A stretch of DNA of 64,000 nucleotides from Armigeres subalbatus (lineage: Eukaryota; Arthropoda; Insecta; Diptera; Culicidae): NCBI RefSeq assembly GCF_024139115.2, contig NC_085140.1, forward strand, positions 317,753,259-317,817,258, in the 5' to 3' direction. Below, piece after piece: positions 1-10,501 of the stretch. The notes under the pieces were generated by a model. It ran no database searches, was not told the DNA's origin, and worked only from the letters and a program-made list of their open reading frames with translations. The first letter of the stretch is position 1. Every line of letters begins with the position of its first letter. The translations under genes and the position numbers were made by a program.

Positions 1-254
1 TATTTATTCGCACAGCTATGTAAAACATGTTTAAATGCATCTTTTTTTTTTTTTTTTATTTCAAATATATTTGTTTATTAAGTTTCATCGCAATAGTTCA
101 TAATAATAATAAGATAATAATACATGGCAGATTGACAGCTTGTAATTTGAACATTTCCTACTGAACCTATGTTCTTCTAAAGGTTTGTTCGCTACTAAAC
201 TATAAACAATTTTAGGGGAAAGAATACAGATCACTGAATTTCATTCAGAGACTA

Positions 255-2672
255 CTAGTTAATTATCGTATTTCTATAGTTATTACATATGTGTTGTTTG
301 AGATGTTGCTTAAAGATAGCAAGACTGGGAGAATTTTTAATGTTTTCGGGAATTTTGTTATATAAACTTGGTCCTAAGTTGGAAAATCTTCGTCGTCCCC
401 TCTCAGTTCTAAATCCGGGTCGCTGAAGATGATGCGCGTTACGTGTACTATGTCGATGAGAAGCGTTAGTGAATGACCAGTTATGATGAATGTCTAGTCG
501 ATTGATAATTTTGTACATAGAAGTACAAACATGCAGCTCATGTATACCTGCTATTGGTAGCACTTTATGATGAGGCATAGAGTAAAGTTCACTTGTTGGG
601 AAAAGGTAAGGTAGCTTAAAGACTGCTTTGATACATCGGTTTTGCTGGATTTGTAAGGGTTTCAAATGCGTTTATTACTAGTACCCCAGGTGGAAATGCC
701 GTATTGGTAGCGACTGTGGATGAACGAATGATATATTTTCATCAGCGCATGAGTTGGGGTAAACTTGGAAAGTTTCCGTAGCATTCCGCAGAGTGAGGAG
801 CATTTGGATATAACTTTCTGGATATGCACATCCCAATTTATGCGGTCATCTATGTGTATTCCCAGATACTCATACTCAGATACTCTTTCGATTATAGAAC
901 CATTGACTATTAAATTTGGACATGTAGCTTTATCGCGTTTGAGCAAACTGAATATCATCATTTTAGATTTTTTCAGATTGAGGGCCAATAGGTTGTTTTC
1001 CAGATAAGCAGAGATAAGCTTCATGTCTTGTACCATATCTTGAACCACTTTTTCCGCGTTAGGGCCTTTTCAAGGAAATAGCGGTGTCATCCGCAAATAA
1101 TCTTGGTTTGCCTATAAGTGGAAGCTTGGACATGTCGTTTATATATATGAGGAAAAATAATGGTCCAAGGTTACTGCCTTGAGGAACGCCGCAGCTTATA
1201 CTACATGACTCGCTCTTCATCCTTCGATTACCACTTGTTGATTCCTATCTGACAAATAGCTTTTTATTAAACGGCAGGGCACTCCTCGAACGCCTTATGC
1301 GGATATTTTTTTCACGGCATCCCGTGCTTAATCGTATCCAACGCTTTGGACAAGTCCAGAAAAATAGTTCCTGCACAGTTATTTTGATCCATAGTAAACG
1401 AAATTTCATCAATTAGCTCTAGTACCGCAACCTCAGTTGAAGCTCCTTGTCTGAATCCGAACTGATGCTGATAGTGCATGTCAGTAGATTCGAGAAAGTT
1501 TTTAAGTCGCATGTATAATACCTTTCAAATACCTTATTAATAGCAGGTAATACTCGAGATGGGTCTATAGTTGGTTGCATCCATGGGATCTCCTCCTTTA
1601 AAGATGGGATAAACCAGCGAACGTTTCAGACAATCTGGGTAGTTCGTTCCGCAGATGCTGTCGTTGATGCATTGAGCTAACACACCAGAAAGAACTAGAG
1701 AATGTTTCTTCAAAGCTGCAACAGGAAATCCGTCAATTCCTGTTGCCTTTGTTGTATCCAGGTTGCTTATTATAGTAACGATCTCCGCTGCAGATGTTGG
1801 TCTGAGGAACATCGAAATGCTACAGCTCCCTATTGTGTTGAACTTATGTATATCGCCATCAGTTTTCAAGCTGCGTGCTAGATGCTCCCCGACCGTCGAG
1901 AAAAATGTGTTAAACGCATCGCCTACCTTCGCAGGATCCTTATGTTCTGTTCCATTGATTCGCAGTTGAATATTGTTACATTTCTTTACTTTGTTTCCGA
2001 TCAGCTCATTAATTTTTTTCCAGAGATCTTTTGGATTATTTGTTGATAGAATCTTATAATGATTAATTATTTTAGAGCGTCTTAGGGGAAATGCTACAAG
2101 GTTAAAAGACTATTATTCTTCCATTTACTTCCACTATTAACTTTTTTATGTATCAACAAGCAGATACGCATTTCGTTTCCTACTTGGAAACTTCTTCAGT
2201 GTTTGTTATCGACAATAACAAACACTGAAGAAGTTTCCAAGTAGGAAACGAAATGCGTATCTGCTTGTTGATACATAAAAAAGTTAATAGTGGAAGTAAA
2301 TGGAAGAATAATAGTCTTTTAACCTAGAATCTTATAATAATACGCTGACTTGGCCTTCCTTTTACAATCAGCTAGTTCCTTATTAGAATGGTCCAGTAGC
2401 AGTTTCAAATGTTGGTCATGACGATTCCGCTTCCATTTCTTATAAAGCTTGTTTGACTTTCTACTCAGATCTTTTATTTCTACATTGAACAACGGACAGC
2501 AGTTATTTTTAACTTTGATTTCAACAGATATAGTTGTTGAATTCATCTGACGAAGGTTAGCGTAATGATCCGTTATTGCTAGTAGGCGATCATTGGGGGA
2601 CATCACATCAAAATCCGTTGAATTTAGGAACAATACAAACTGTTCATCCAGACGATGATAATCTGTAAGCAC
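255..2672 (-). pseudogene. ORF2 linker, reverse transcriptase and C-terminal region, broken
   Basis: Successive minus-strand frames carry the rest of ORF2: linker (2672-2319), fingers/palm start with KATGIDGFP and YRPISS (1869-1537), a QFGFRQGAST and FLDLSKA palm segment (1512-1312), the catalytic FADDT motif around 1080-1110 (out of frame with its neighbours), a thumb segment (1048-662), and a C-terminal tail ending SLYNKIPENIKNS (665-255). Frame changes at about 1870-2040, 1520, 1310-1050 and 660 and the insertion at 2099-2325 make it a pseudogene. No RNase H domain is visible. Confidence 0.82.
2099..2325. mobile_element. Near-perfect palindromic (snap-back) insertion
   Basis: A 227-bp sequence reads almost identically on both strands about a centre near 2212 (GTTATCGACAATAAC). 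Each arm is about 110 nt. It splits the LINE ORF2 linker. A 14-nt direct repeat (TAGAATCTTATAAT) occurs at 2047-2060 and again at 2325-2338. The left copy is separated from the palindrome by 38 nt, so the exact inserted unit is uncertain. The arms hold CTGAAGAAG...GAAAC GAAAT hairpin wording that recurs at 45.6 kb and 52.9 kb. Confidence 0.8.
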
Positions 2673-2786
2673 TTTGGTGAATACCCGTGTTTTTTTGCTT
2701 ACTTTAACTTGGAACAGTGTCAGAATATATCGATGATCACTTAAGTTGCAATCCAGTGTATAGTTGTAAATTTGATTACAGTGTTC

Positions 2787-3338
2787 CTAATTAACGATTA
2801 CATGGTCTAATACGTTGTTACTTATTGGTCGAGTAACATCAGTGTTACATACCACCATATTGTATGATGCAAGGAGCTGCAGATATGCTTGAACACCTCT
2901 TGAAGCTGTATTATTTATCGGTAGATTCATGTCCCCCAATACGAATTGTGGTGTCAATGGATCTGAAGAAGCAATAATGGTTTCCAACCATGTGACTAAA
3001 CGACAAAATTCGTAATCTGGCGGTCTATAAAATCCATGTATAAAGAATTTATTAGCTTTGACAATCAGCTTTAGACCTATGTGATGGCATCCCTCGTCAA
3101 TTGAATTTCCTGTCACTTCATACTTCAGCTCTTTCTTGACAAAAACAGAAAGTCCTCCAGCAGATGAAGTACGGCACGAATGTATGCTATCATATCCTCT
3201 AATATTGTAAAATGTAGACCGATCTTTCTTTATCCAAGTTTCCCCAACAATCAACACGTCGACCACCACCGGTAAATCTCTAAAATCGAACTTTTCCAAA
3301 CGATTTAAGCCACGAACGTTAAATCGTAGCAAGCTCAA
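2787..3338 (-). pseudogene. ORF2 endonuclease domain (APE-type)
   Basis: A 183-codon frame encodes an exonuclease-endonuclease-phosphatase fold. Visible landmarks are the N-terminal Asn segment (LLRFNVRGLNRL), the Glu segment (IVGETWI), the FYRPPDYE strand, the catalytic-type LGDMNLP, and LDHVIV near the end. In LINEs this domain nicks target DNA to prime reverse transcription. The frame stops at 2787 and the RT continues in other frames, so the polyprotein is broken. It follows ORF1 with a gap of about 125 bp, the usual LINE order. Confidence 0.8.
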
Positions 3339-3463
3339 TCCCTCAAATGAAGATGGTATATGGATGCTATATCAACCATCGAATCCAAAGAGCGTTGGCT
3401 GCTCGTCTAACTTCTATAGTCGTATGATAGGGTACTTTTTACCAATGTTTGTGAGGTAAAACC

Positions 3464-4234
3464 TTAGATTCCCCTGATCAAATTATTTAAATCTTCTCTG
3501 GACCTTACTGCTATTGGTTTAGACTGTTCATGGTATTTAAGAAAAATAATACCGTTCCTACCAGGCCAGATGTAGCGAATTTTCAAGGCTGCTTGGTGCT
3601 TTTTAAGTGCATGCCATATTTCCAATGGTAGGGGCGATAAATCATCCCGAATTATAACTTTATGAGTCCAACCAGTATGCCAACGGACTCCTGGTATCTG
3701 TGAGACCGTCAGTGGACCAAACATCCTTTTGTTTGTCATAATTTCCTCCTTTACTCGCGCATCTTTAAATGTAATCCTAATAGGGTTGCAACCTTCTTTA
3801 GTAGAACTAACTCGTTTGCAAGCTACGACCATCCGTTTGTCTACTTCATATCCAATTGTCTTGCATGTTTTAGAAACTAGATCCAAGGTGTCTTCATTGG
3901 GTGTTTTTGGTATACCCAATATGATAGCATTTGTGGATAACTCAGTTCTCAATTGAGCATCGGTTTCAACTTCCTTCCGGTGAACGAGATTGGAAACTGA
4001 ATTCGTATGGTCAGATAAGGTTTTCAGTGAATTCTTTAGGTAGACATTCTCCGCCTTCAGAGTTTTCACTTCTAGTTTCAATTTTTGCAATTGACCAATT
4101 ATATCGTCAAATTTGTCCGAAAGGAAATTTTGACTCAAAATAATTTTCTCGATTAGTTTGGACGAACAATCTTCAAGCATAGATGAGCACATATCTGGCA
4201 ACTCTGCTATACTTATTTCTGATTTTAAATTCAT
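3464..4234 (-). CDS. Retrotransposon ORF1 protein (nucleic-acid-binding, coiled coil)
   Basis: This is an intact 256-codon frame at the 5' end of the LINE. Residues about 25-75 are Leu/Lys/Glu-rich with heptad spacing (IIGQLQKLKLEVKTLKAENV), predicting a coiled coil used for trimerisation in LINE ORF1 proteins. The C-terminal half (about 100-250) is basic and resembles the RRM-like/C-terminal domain arrangement of LINE ORF1 proteins (for example IILGIPKTPNEDTLDL). No zinc knuckle (CCHC) is visible. It probably bound element RNA in a ribonucleoprotein with ORF2. The frame is open although ORF2 is broken. The start was taken at the first methionine after the leader; the family assignment comes from position and composition rather than a recognised signature. 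Confidence 0.7.
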   Translation of the reverse strand: MNLKSEISIAELPDMCSSMLEDCSSKLIEKIILSQNFLSDKFDDIIGQLQKLKLEVKTLKAENVYLKNSLKTLSDHTNSVSNLVHRKEVETDAQLRTELSTNAIILGIPKTPNEDTLDLVSKTCKTIGYEVDKRMVVACKRVSSTKEGCNPIRITFKDARVKEEIMTNKRMFGPLTVSQIPGVRWHTGWTHKVIIRDDLSPLPLEIWHALKKHQAALKIRYIWPGRNGIIFLKYHEQSKPIAVRSREDLNNLIRGI

Positions 4235-4290
4235 TTCTAGTATTGACTAAGAGATGGCGCTGAATCGAATCAAATAAAAAGCGGAGTACG

Positions 4291-4630
4291 TGCACCGAGC
4301 GGGACTGATTGCCAAATTATGAGCAGACTCTCATACAGTACCTAAGAGAGTTTTAGTAGATCCAACGTCGTTTCACTGATTCACGGATCGGGTTCGTCTA
4401 GGCATTAGTATGAGAATATTGCCTTCTCGTTAATGATGTTGATGAGATAAGCTGACAGTTTCTGCTACTGATTCCTAGGTGGCCACGGTGGTACAACGAT
4501 GATCTTCAGAACCGGTGCCCCCCGCAATTGAGGCTCAATAAAAGAAATGTATCATGGGTTGTTGCCCCACCAAATCAGTTCATTATCATAACAGCTACCT
4601 AAAAACGTCTATTATACTACCTATCGAGAG
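4291..4630. other. Unassigned intergenic or repeat remnant
   Basis: No supported coding region lies between the LINE leader and the next element. The stretch at 4450-4620 (CCACGGTGGTACAACG, then CAATAAAAGAAATG) looks like the end of a retroelement with a polyadenylation-like signal. I cannot assign it to a family. Confidence 0.3.
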
Positions 4631-4651
4631 TGTGTACTAGAGTGGGGCGTC

Positions 4652-5043
4652 CTTTAGCATAGCATTAGCATTGTTACGGTGTAATTCGTAGATTGGACAC
4701 TAGTGATACTCATGTTTTACTTTTGAGATCCTTATCTAGAATGCTATCAGAAATCAAGAAGGGGAGTGGTCCTTGATTCCAGTCTTAAACAAAAATAACA
4801 AAAGCATGAGAATTACTACTCCTGGCCACGCCCATCTTCACCATAACTAGGGAGAGGAAGGAAGTGTTGATGTGGTACTTACTTAACGAGAGGCCACCGA
4901 CTTAGCGACACCCTCATAAGTACCACGGAGTTGGATAATGAGGAAGGTATTCGTTGGGTCAGGATTTGTAGCTGACAATGTAACCGTGGTAGATCTTACC
5001 CCGTAACACACCACGTAAAGGTGTCTACCCAGCATTACGGGTA
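4652..5043 (-). mobile_element. SINE-like retroposon with (TGCTA)n tail
   Basis: The insertion is bounded by a 21-bp target-site duplication with one mismatch (4631-4651 and 5044-5064), which duplicates the terminal repeat of the foldback element. Read on the minus strand it ends in AATGCTAATGCTATGCTA, a pentameric tail. It shares wording with the retroposons at 10.5 kb and 38.7 kb (GGCGTGGCCAGG here, GACGTGGCCAGG there). There is no ORF. The long duplication and simple tail indicate LINE-mediated retroposition. The head is not clearly tRNA-like in this copy. Confidence 0.7.
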
Positions 5044-5525
5044 TGTGTACTAGAGTGTGGCGTCATGGTCATTTTTTTAAATCAATGGTTTTCCGAAGCC
5101 ATTCTGCAGAATTTGGGACCGATTGATTGCTTCCTCGCTTTCCGCATCGCGTTTTAAGTTTGTATGGAAATTAGTATGGGAAAACGTATATTTTTGTATT
5201 TCTACTATTAGAGGTTTCAGTTCATCGTAAAACAAGTAGCACATTGCGTTAAAGTATAACCCAAAAGATGCCGAAAAGCTTTGCTGAAGAAGGCACGTTG
5301 CTGGAACGTCCAAGGAAAAAGTTATAACGTTTCGAAGATTTAATGTTCAAACCGTATGCAAAAAATCCTTTATTCTGCCAGCACTGCCGAACTACGTAGA
5401 CCAATAATTTAACTGAGTGTTATTTCAAAATAATTGATCGTATAGGGCTTTAGAGCTAATGGGAGCTATCCGGAATAATTTCACAAAGAAAAAATCCGAC
5501 AACAAGGAAGATGGATTTTGCCCTA

Positions 5526-6728
5526 CACGGTAAAAAATATACACGTCCATGCGAACTGTTCTGCATTTGAATATGCACTACTTTGGAATCAAATCAATAT
5601 CAATAGCTGAGCTTGTCGCATTCAAAGACCACCACTTCCATTTGACGTGCACAATGTTTTGAATTTAAAACAACAAAATAAAAAAATAGAATTACCTCAG
5701 CTCAGATTTGAATTACATACCTTTGCTTGAAAGTCCTCCGTCTTACCATGACTCCATCTCACACACGGTAAATAATCAACACGGTCAATTCAACTGTTCT
5801 ATCCATTGAATTGGCAATTTTACAATCACTATGATTGATAGTGATATTCCTTTGATTTTGTACTGATGTCATACATTTCAAAAGTGCGTTAAATATGGAC
5901 AATTCCAAAACATCAACACTATTGAACAAAGTGATTTTCCCTGGGAGTTGAAATGATTGGCACTTCGATCAGCACCAATAATGTCTTCACTAGATTTGGA
6001 AGTGATACATTATTGAATTCAGAGATGCAAGGTTATTGACTTAAAAAATGATCAATATTGGTATAGTTCTAAAAATAGATGACAGTTTGTATCAACTGTT
6101 CTGCTTTCTTCACAAGGATTTTCGAAGTGTGAGATGGAGTCATGGTAAGATGCAGGACTTTCAAGCAATGGCACGTTATCAAATCTAGGCTGTGGTGATT
6201 CTTTTTTTATTTGCTTAGTTTTACAATCAAAATATTGCGCACGTCAAATGGAAGTGGTGGTCTTTGAATTTGGAAAGGGCAGCTATTAATATTGATTGGA
6301 TTCTAAAGTAGTGCAAATTCAAATGCATAACAATTCTCATGGACGTGCATATTTTTTACCGTGCACTTCGAAATACCTCTTGAAATAAGCAGAACAGATG
6401 AAAGAACTGTCATCTATTTTTAGAACAACACTAATATCGCTCCACTCTTAAATCAATAGCCTTGAACCTGTGAATTCAATAGCATAGCACTTTCAATTCT
6501 AGTGGAGACATTATTGGTGCTGATCGAAGTGCTAATCATTTCAACATCCAGTGAGTAGCACTTTGATCAACAGTGTTGATGTTATGGAATTGTCTGCATT
6601 CAACACACTCGTGAAAGGTGTGACACCACTTCAAAATCAAAGGAATATCATTTTCAATAATAGTGATTTTAAAGTTGATCATTCAATAGATGGAACAGTT
6701 AAATTGAGCGTGTTGATTTTTTACCGTG
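5526..6728. mobile_element. TA-flanked element with interleaved inverted repeats (A-B-A'-B')
   Basis: The ends CACGGTAAAAAAT and ATTTTTTACCGTG are flanked by TA (5524-5525 and 6729-6730), suggesting Tc1/mariner-type TA insertion. Internally, segment A (5526-5760) is inverted as A' (6131-6364) and segment B (about 5763-6130) is inverted as B' (about 6363-6729). A and B each begin with ACACGGTAAA-type sequence. The order A-B-A'-B' is not a simple hairpin: each inverted pair encloses one half of the other pair. No ORF of substance is present. It lies inside the larger foldback element. Confidence 0.75.
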
Positions 6729-6785
6729 TACGATAACCATAGGTCGTCCGGTAGTGCTGGCAGAAACATTGATTTCTTGCATATG

Positions 6786-9116
6786 CAGGGCTGTTACAAA
6801 ATAGTCGAATTCCAATCCGCGAAATCCGCGACTAGCAAATTGAAAACCGCGACTGTAAAAACAAATCCGCGACAAACAAAAATATAATTTTTTACTTATA
6901 ATTATACGTTTTATAATTTTAAATTTTTTCAATATTTTTGCTTCTAATCTATTGGCATATTCATCGATAGAAAACAAAATGAAAAAACATTTACTTATTT
7001 ATGTAATATATGAAAGAACATAGTTAACGCTTTAACTATATCATGAGCCACAGAAAATATATGTGCAGCGTTGAACTATGCCCGAAAGTAATTCAATTTT
7101 TAATGTTGCCGGGAAACCCCCCATTTGAATCGATGTTGTATCATTGCATTTCTTTATAAGTAGGCTGTGCAGATGCCAGTCTGTTGTCATAGGACTATAT
7201 TTGAATTATACTTTTTAGTACACTATATAGTGTTCTTCTTATCTCTACTATCGTTTTACAAGGGCTTGGACGCATCAATAACCTGTCAGGCTATTTATTG
7301 ATCAGTCATTGCATTGTGTACTTCCATCAATTCGCCAGTTAGGAAATAATATAAGACCATTTTTTTAAAAGCAAGCGATTCTCTACAGAACTCTGCAGAG
7401 GCCCGAGCAAAGCCTGACGAATCTGATTTAAAAGTACTCAGGCGAAATGTAACCAGAGATGAACAGGAACAGGCCTGCGAATTTTTAATAACTTGGATAA
7501 TATTCACGATTTGAAAAATGATGTCATTATCACTACGTATGAGATAATGGATGGGTATTGCTAAGCTTACACAACACGGCAGACTCGACACGTTGTTCAT
7601 TTTCCGGAAGAGCGTCAAGCGAAGATAACATGCACTAGACATCCTAGAAGAGGCCGTAGTCTTCATGGAAGGCCACGTACACGAAGGCATTTTGCCATCT
7701 ATAGTGAGCATTACAACATCGTATGTGCTATCCATCGTAGGATTCGTTTGGACTCTCAAGGATCAAGTTCAGTCAGACAGTTTACTGCAACTCAGTAATC
7801 ACGAACGAACTCTCAATGGATATAAGAACAGCTAGAAATTTTGAAGTAATGGACTAAAAAATAGCCTACCAAAAAGTTATTGGAATGCATAATAGAACAA
7901 AGGATTAATACTGAATGGTTTGAATAAGATGCCTGCAATAGTGGGAGTCATTGAGCATGGTACAAAACTATACGCAACTGATGGTCGGGAAATAAAAAAA
8001 AAACTATCGTTCAACCGACGATATTCGGATTTCTGAATATCACCCCAACAATTGAAAGGCTGTCTGATCTTTTCTCACAAAAAAAAGGTCGAACATTCCA
8101 CAATGATTTTCTGTGTGGCAGCTTATATTGGCGAGAATGGTCAAAATGTGGCATTCCCAACCTAGACCTCAATCCTTCAGCTTCAGCAGCAAGTTAACAT
8201 ACCACCGGAGAACAGCGCGCATAAAAAAGATTACTGCGAGACACTCGAAGATGCAGATGAACCATATTCGCACCACCCTTAGAAAAAAGCCATACAAAGC
8301 GGCAGGAACCCCAAGATTCCAGTCCTCAGGGAGAAGCCGGAACCGTCGGACCCTATCATCGCAATTGTTGTCTATTTTATTAGTGTTTTTGTGTTTTTTT
8401 CTACCCAATTTTATTCTTACAATCATTTCAATGTGGTAATTTTAATTCAAATAACTGACGAAGCCCTTGGTTGACTCACAAGACGGTCCTTCTGGTCCGG
8501 CCTTCCTCTTAATTAAAATTGCTAAATCCTTTTAATTTCTTTCCTCATTGGCGTTGAACCTAAAATTATAAATTTCAAAACACCTAAATAAAGACAGCTT
8601 CGATCAGCTATCAGTTCCGTCCCGACAGTTGCAGGTGTGAATATTACTGCGTTTGATCCGACTTTATCGTCGACACTCTATGCAGCGCAAGTAATCATAA
8701 TTGTAATCCCGCAATTAGCGGCACAAAAGTTCTAAGCAATAAAATAAATAGCTCTCGGTATTTCGGTAATCCAGAAATGCAATATGATCGATCTGACAAT
8801 TCGACAGACTTTCTATGTGTCCACTCAAACCAACATTCATACGACTATTGAAAGATTATTCAAATACTATGTGTTTGGATTTCGACGGGTTGCCCATTTT
8901 GCAAACGCCCAAATAAATGACATGTTGACTTAATCCTAAAATTAAATTGAGGGAAATCGCGATTTTCGCGAGAGTGTAATTATCAATCCGTGATTTTCGC
9001 GACAATACTTGACGGAACCGCGATTTTCGCGACTGGAAGTGTAAATTCGCGAAAAATTCGCAAAATTCGCGAAAAACGCGAAAATTGCGAAATCCGCGAC
9101 TGTTGTAACAGCCCTG
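6786..9116. mobile_element. hAT-like TIR transposon, degenerate
   Basis: Terminal inverted repeats CAGGGCTGTTACAA and TTGTAACAGCCCTG bound the element, with CATATG repeated on both sides (6780-6785 and 9117-9122). The copy at 44.8 kb has the uninterrupted TTGCATATGGTTT site. Subterminal regions are packed with CGCGA-type words (CCGCGAAATCCGCGAC) on both sides. TIRs starting CAGGG with such subterminal repeats are typical of hAT elements, although the duplication seen here is 6-7 bp rather than 8. Related ends occur at 50571-50634 and 60120-60242. Confidence 0.75.
7375..8440 (+). pseudogene. Possible decayed transposase inside hAT-like element
   Basis: Short plus-strand frames separated by stops read like a protein remnant, for example LDILEEAVVFMEGHVHEGIL near 7640 and KLTQHGRLDTLFIFRKSVKR near 7565. 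Position inside CAGGG-type TIRs suggests a hAT transposase. No BED finger, DDE residues or dimerisation motif can be named from what remains. The 154-codon minus-strand frame at 7295-7759 lies over the same sequence and is treated as an antisense shadow. Confidence 0.3.
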
Positions 9117-9551
9117 CATATGGTTTGAACAATCAATTTTCGAAACGTAATAACATTGTTGTAGACCTTCCAGCTACGTACCTTCTTCGGCAAAGTCTTT
9201 CGGCATCTTCCAGACTAAATGCTAACGTATTGAGTCACGTGATTGATGATAAATTGAAGCCGCTGATTGCAAAAATGTAAAAAAGTACGTTTTCCCATAC
9301 TAATCTCCATGTAAATTTAAAAGTCGATGCGGCATGTGAGGTCGCAACCAATCGAGCCCATATTTTGCACAGTTGATTGGGGTCTAAAAACGATTCAGGA
9401 AAACCTTGATTTCACTTGATCGGACGAAGTTTGCGTTTTTCCATACAACTGCGCCCCACTCTAGTGTGTACAGACATGATAAGTGAGAGATTTGCTCATT
9501 CTCCTTTGGATTCGAACCCTGGTGCTGGGAATTTGATTTCATCAGTACCCG

Positions 9552-9647
9552 CTAAGCTGCGAAGGACGACGGAGGTCCTTCGTAGCTTAGTAGCGAAAGC
9601 ACTTGTTAAGCGTACTGGGGTCGTGGGATTGAATCCCGCCTAAAGGA
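9552..9647 (+). repeat. tRNA-like sequence with inverted copy of its 5' half
   Basis: Positions 9576-9647 can fold as a tRNA-like cloverleaf: partial acceptor pairing (TCCTT with AAGGA), an A-box-like TAGCTTAGTAGC, a loop containing GTT, and a T arm GTGGG-ATTGAAT-CCCGC acting as a B box. Acceptor and anticodon stems have mismatches, so it is more likely a SINE head or tRNA pseudogene than a functional tRNA. Immediately upstream, 9552-9567 (CTAAGCTGCGAAGGAC) is an inverted copy of its 5' half, giving a hairpin. No poly-T terminator follows closely. Confidence 0.45.
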
Positions 9648-9695
9648 AGTGGTTACCTTTCATTACATTTTTCGAACTAAATCTGTCACATGTTG

Positions 9696-9740
9696 TGCAT
9701 AGCATAGCATATGTGATTGTACAAATCGTGGGTGCCTATA
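9696..9740 (-). repeat. 3' end fragment of (TATGC)-tailed retroposon
   Basis: The stretch starting GCATAGCATAGCATATG and running through GATTGTACAAATCGTGGG is the reverse complement of the 3' end of the retroposon at 37847-39073, tail included. It is a truncated copy. Confidence 0.6.
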
Positions 9741-10501
9741 CAATGCTCAAAAATGTTTGGGACCTAGAACCAAGTAGTAAATAAGAACTGAATCTTTCAT
9801 TTTTTCAAAAGAAATAGCTCTGAAACATCAATCATAATATGCATGCAGACAAATTTTCAGCTTTATTAATCACCTTGATATAGAAATTTTCATTTCCGAA
9901 ATCTCGAGGTGACAAATTTTTAAGAATGAAAGATAGAAGGAAAACACGGTGCGTAGACCCGCTCCAGTCACTATAAAAAATACACTTTTTCCATTAACGG
10001 TGGCACGGAAACATTTATTTATGTGTCCGACTGATAAAGCGCCGTCACCACTAGTAGGAATACTAGGAATACTTCATGTTTTACTTACGTCCATCAATGA
10101 TCAATTTGAATTTTTTACCCGTACCTTCTATCCATGCCTTCTGTTTTTTTTTTTTTTTTTTGGTAAACTTGAACTGTCAAATATACTCTAGTTATGGTCA
10201 CCATATATGTCGAAAAATGATCATTCAGCATTTGTAACAGTCATTCGAAACTTCATACATGCCCTATCTAAACATTATGATTTTATGGTTGATTTCATCG
10301 AAGCAAAACAATGTGAATAAATAGATGGCGAAAAATCATCTCGGATGCCATCGCCATATTTTTTTCACTACAGATTAGGAGAGAATTTGAATTGAAATAT
10401 CACAAATAACTAGTGAAGTTACGAAATTTCGTTGAATGGTCTTTTGAATAAGAGGCCAATTTTAACCATATTATCCGTTCAATAATTAACATTTTGCCGT
10501 A

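Larger units (their letters stand above)
43..4290 (-). mobile_element. Decayed non-LTR retrotransposon, CR1/Jockey-like
   Basis: A two-ORF LINE lies on the minus strand. Reading from about 4290 downwards it has a short leader, ORF1 (4234-3464), an apurinic-type endonuclease (3338-2787), a linker and reverse transcriptase pieces (2672 to about 1050), a C-terminal segment (665-255), a 3' UTR and a poly-A tail seen as the T run at 43-58. Several stops and frame changes break ORF2, so it is inactive. The RT has FADDT and an EN core containing GDMN and LDHVI. The clade is inferred from RT wording (YRPISS, GFRQGASTE, FLDLSKA), which fits the CR1/L2/Jockey group better than RTE. A palindrome is inserted at 2099-2325. 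Confidence 0.85.
4637..9464. mobile_element. Foldback transposon hosting three nested insertions
   Basis: Terminal inverted repeats CTAGAGTGGGGCG (4637) and CGCCCCACTCTAG (ending 9464) are flanked by a 6-bp duplication TGTGTA (4631-4636 and 9465-9470). Without its insertions the element is about 0.9 kb and its halves are long imperfect inverted repeats; for example GCATCGCGTTTTAA near 5143 mirrors sequence near 9320. No coding capacity is visible, so it is non-autonomous. It is split by a SINE (4652-5043), an interleaved inverted-repeat element (5526-6728) and a hAT-like element (6786-9116). A less interrupted copy at 44446-45172 shows the uninterrupted sequence at the second and third insertion sites. 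Confidence 0.85.

Noticed and set aside
7295..7759. 154-codon minus-strand frame
   Set aside because: Composition is not protein-like and it overlaps more plausible plus-strand transposase remnants.
9576..9647. Functional tRNA gene
   Set aside because: Mismatches in acceptor and anticodon stems and no terminator; better explained as tRNA-derived repeat. The heads at 10502 and 55345 belong to SINEs.
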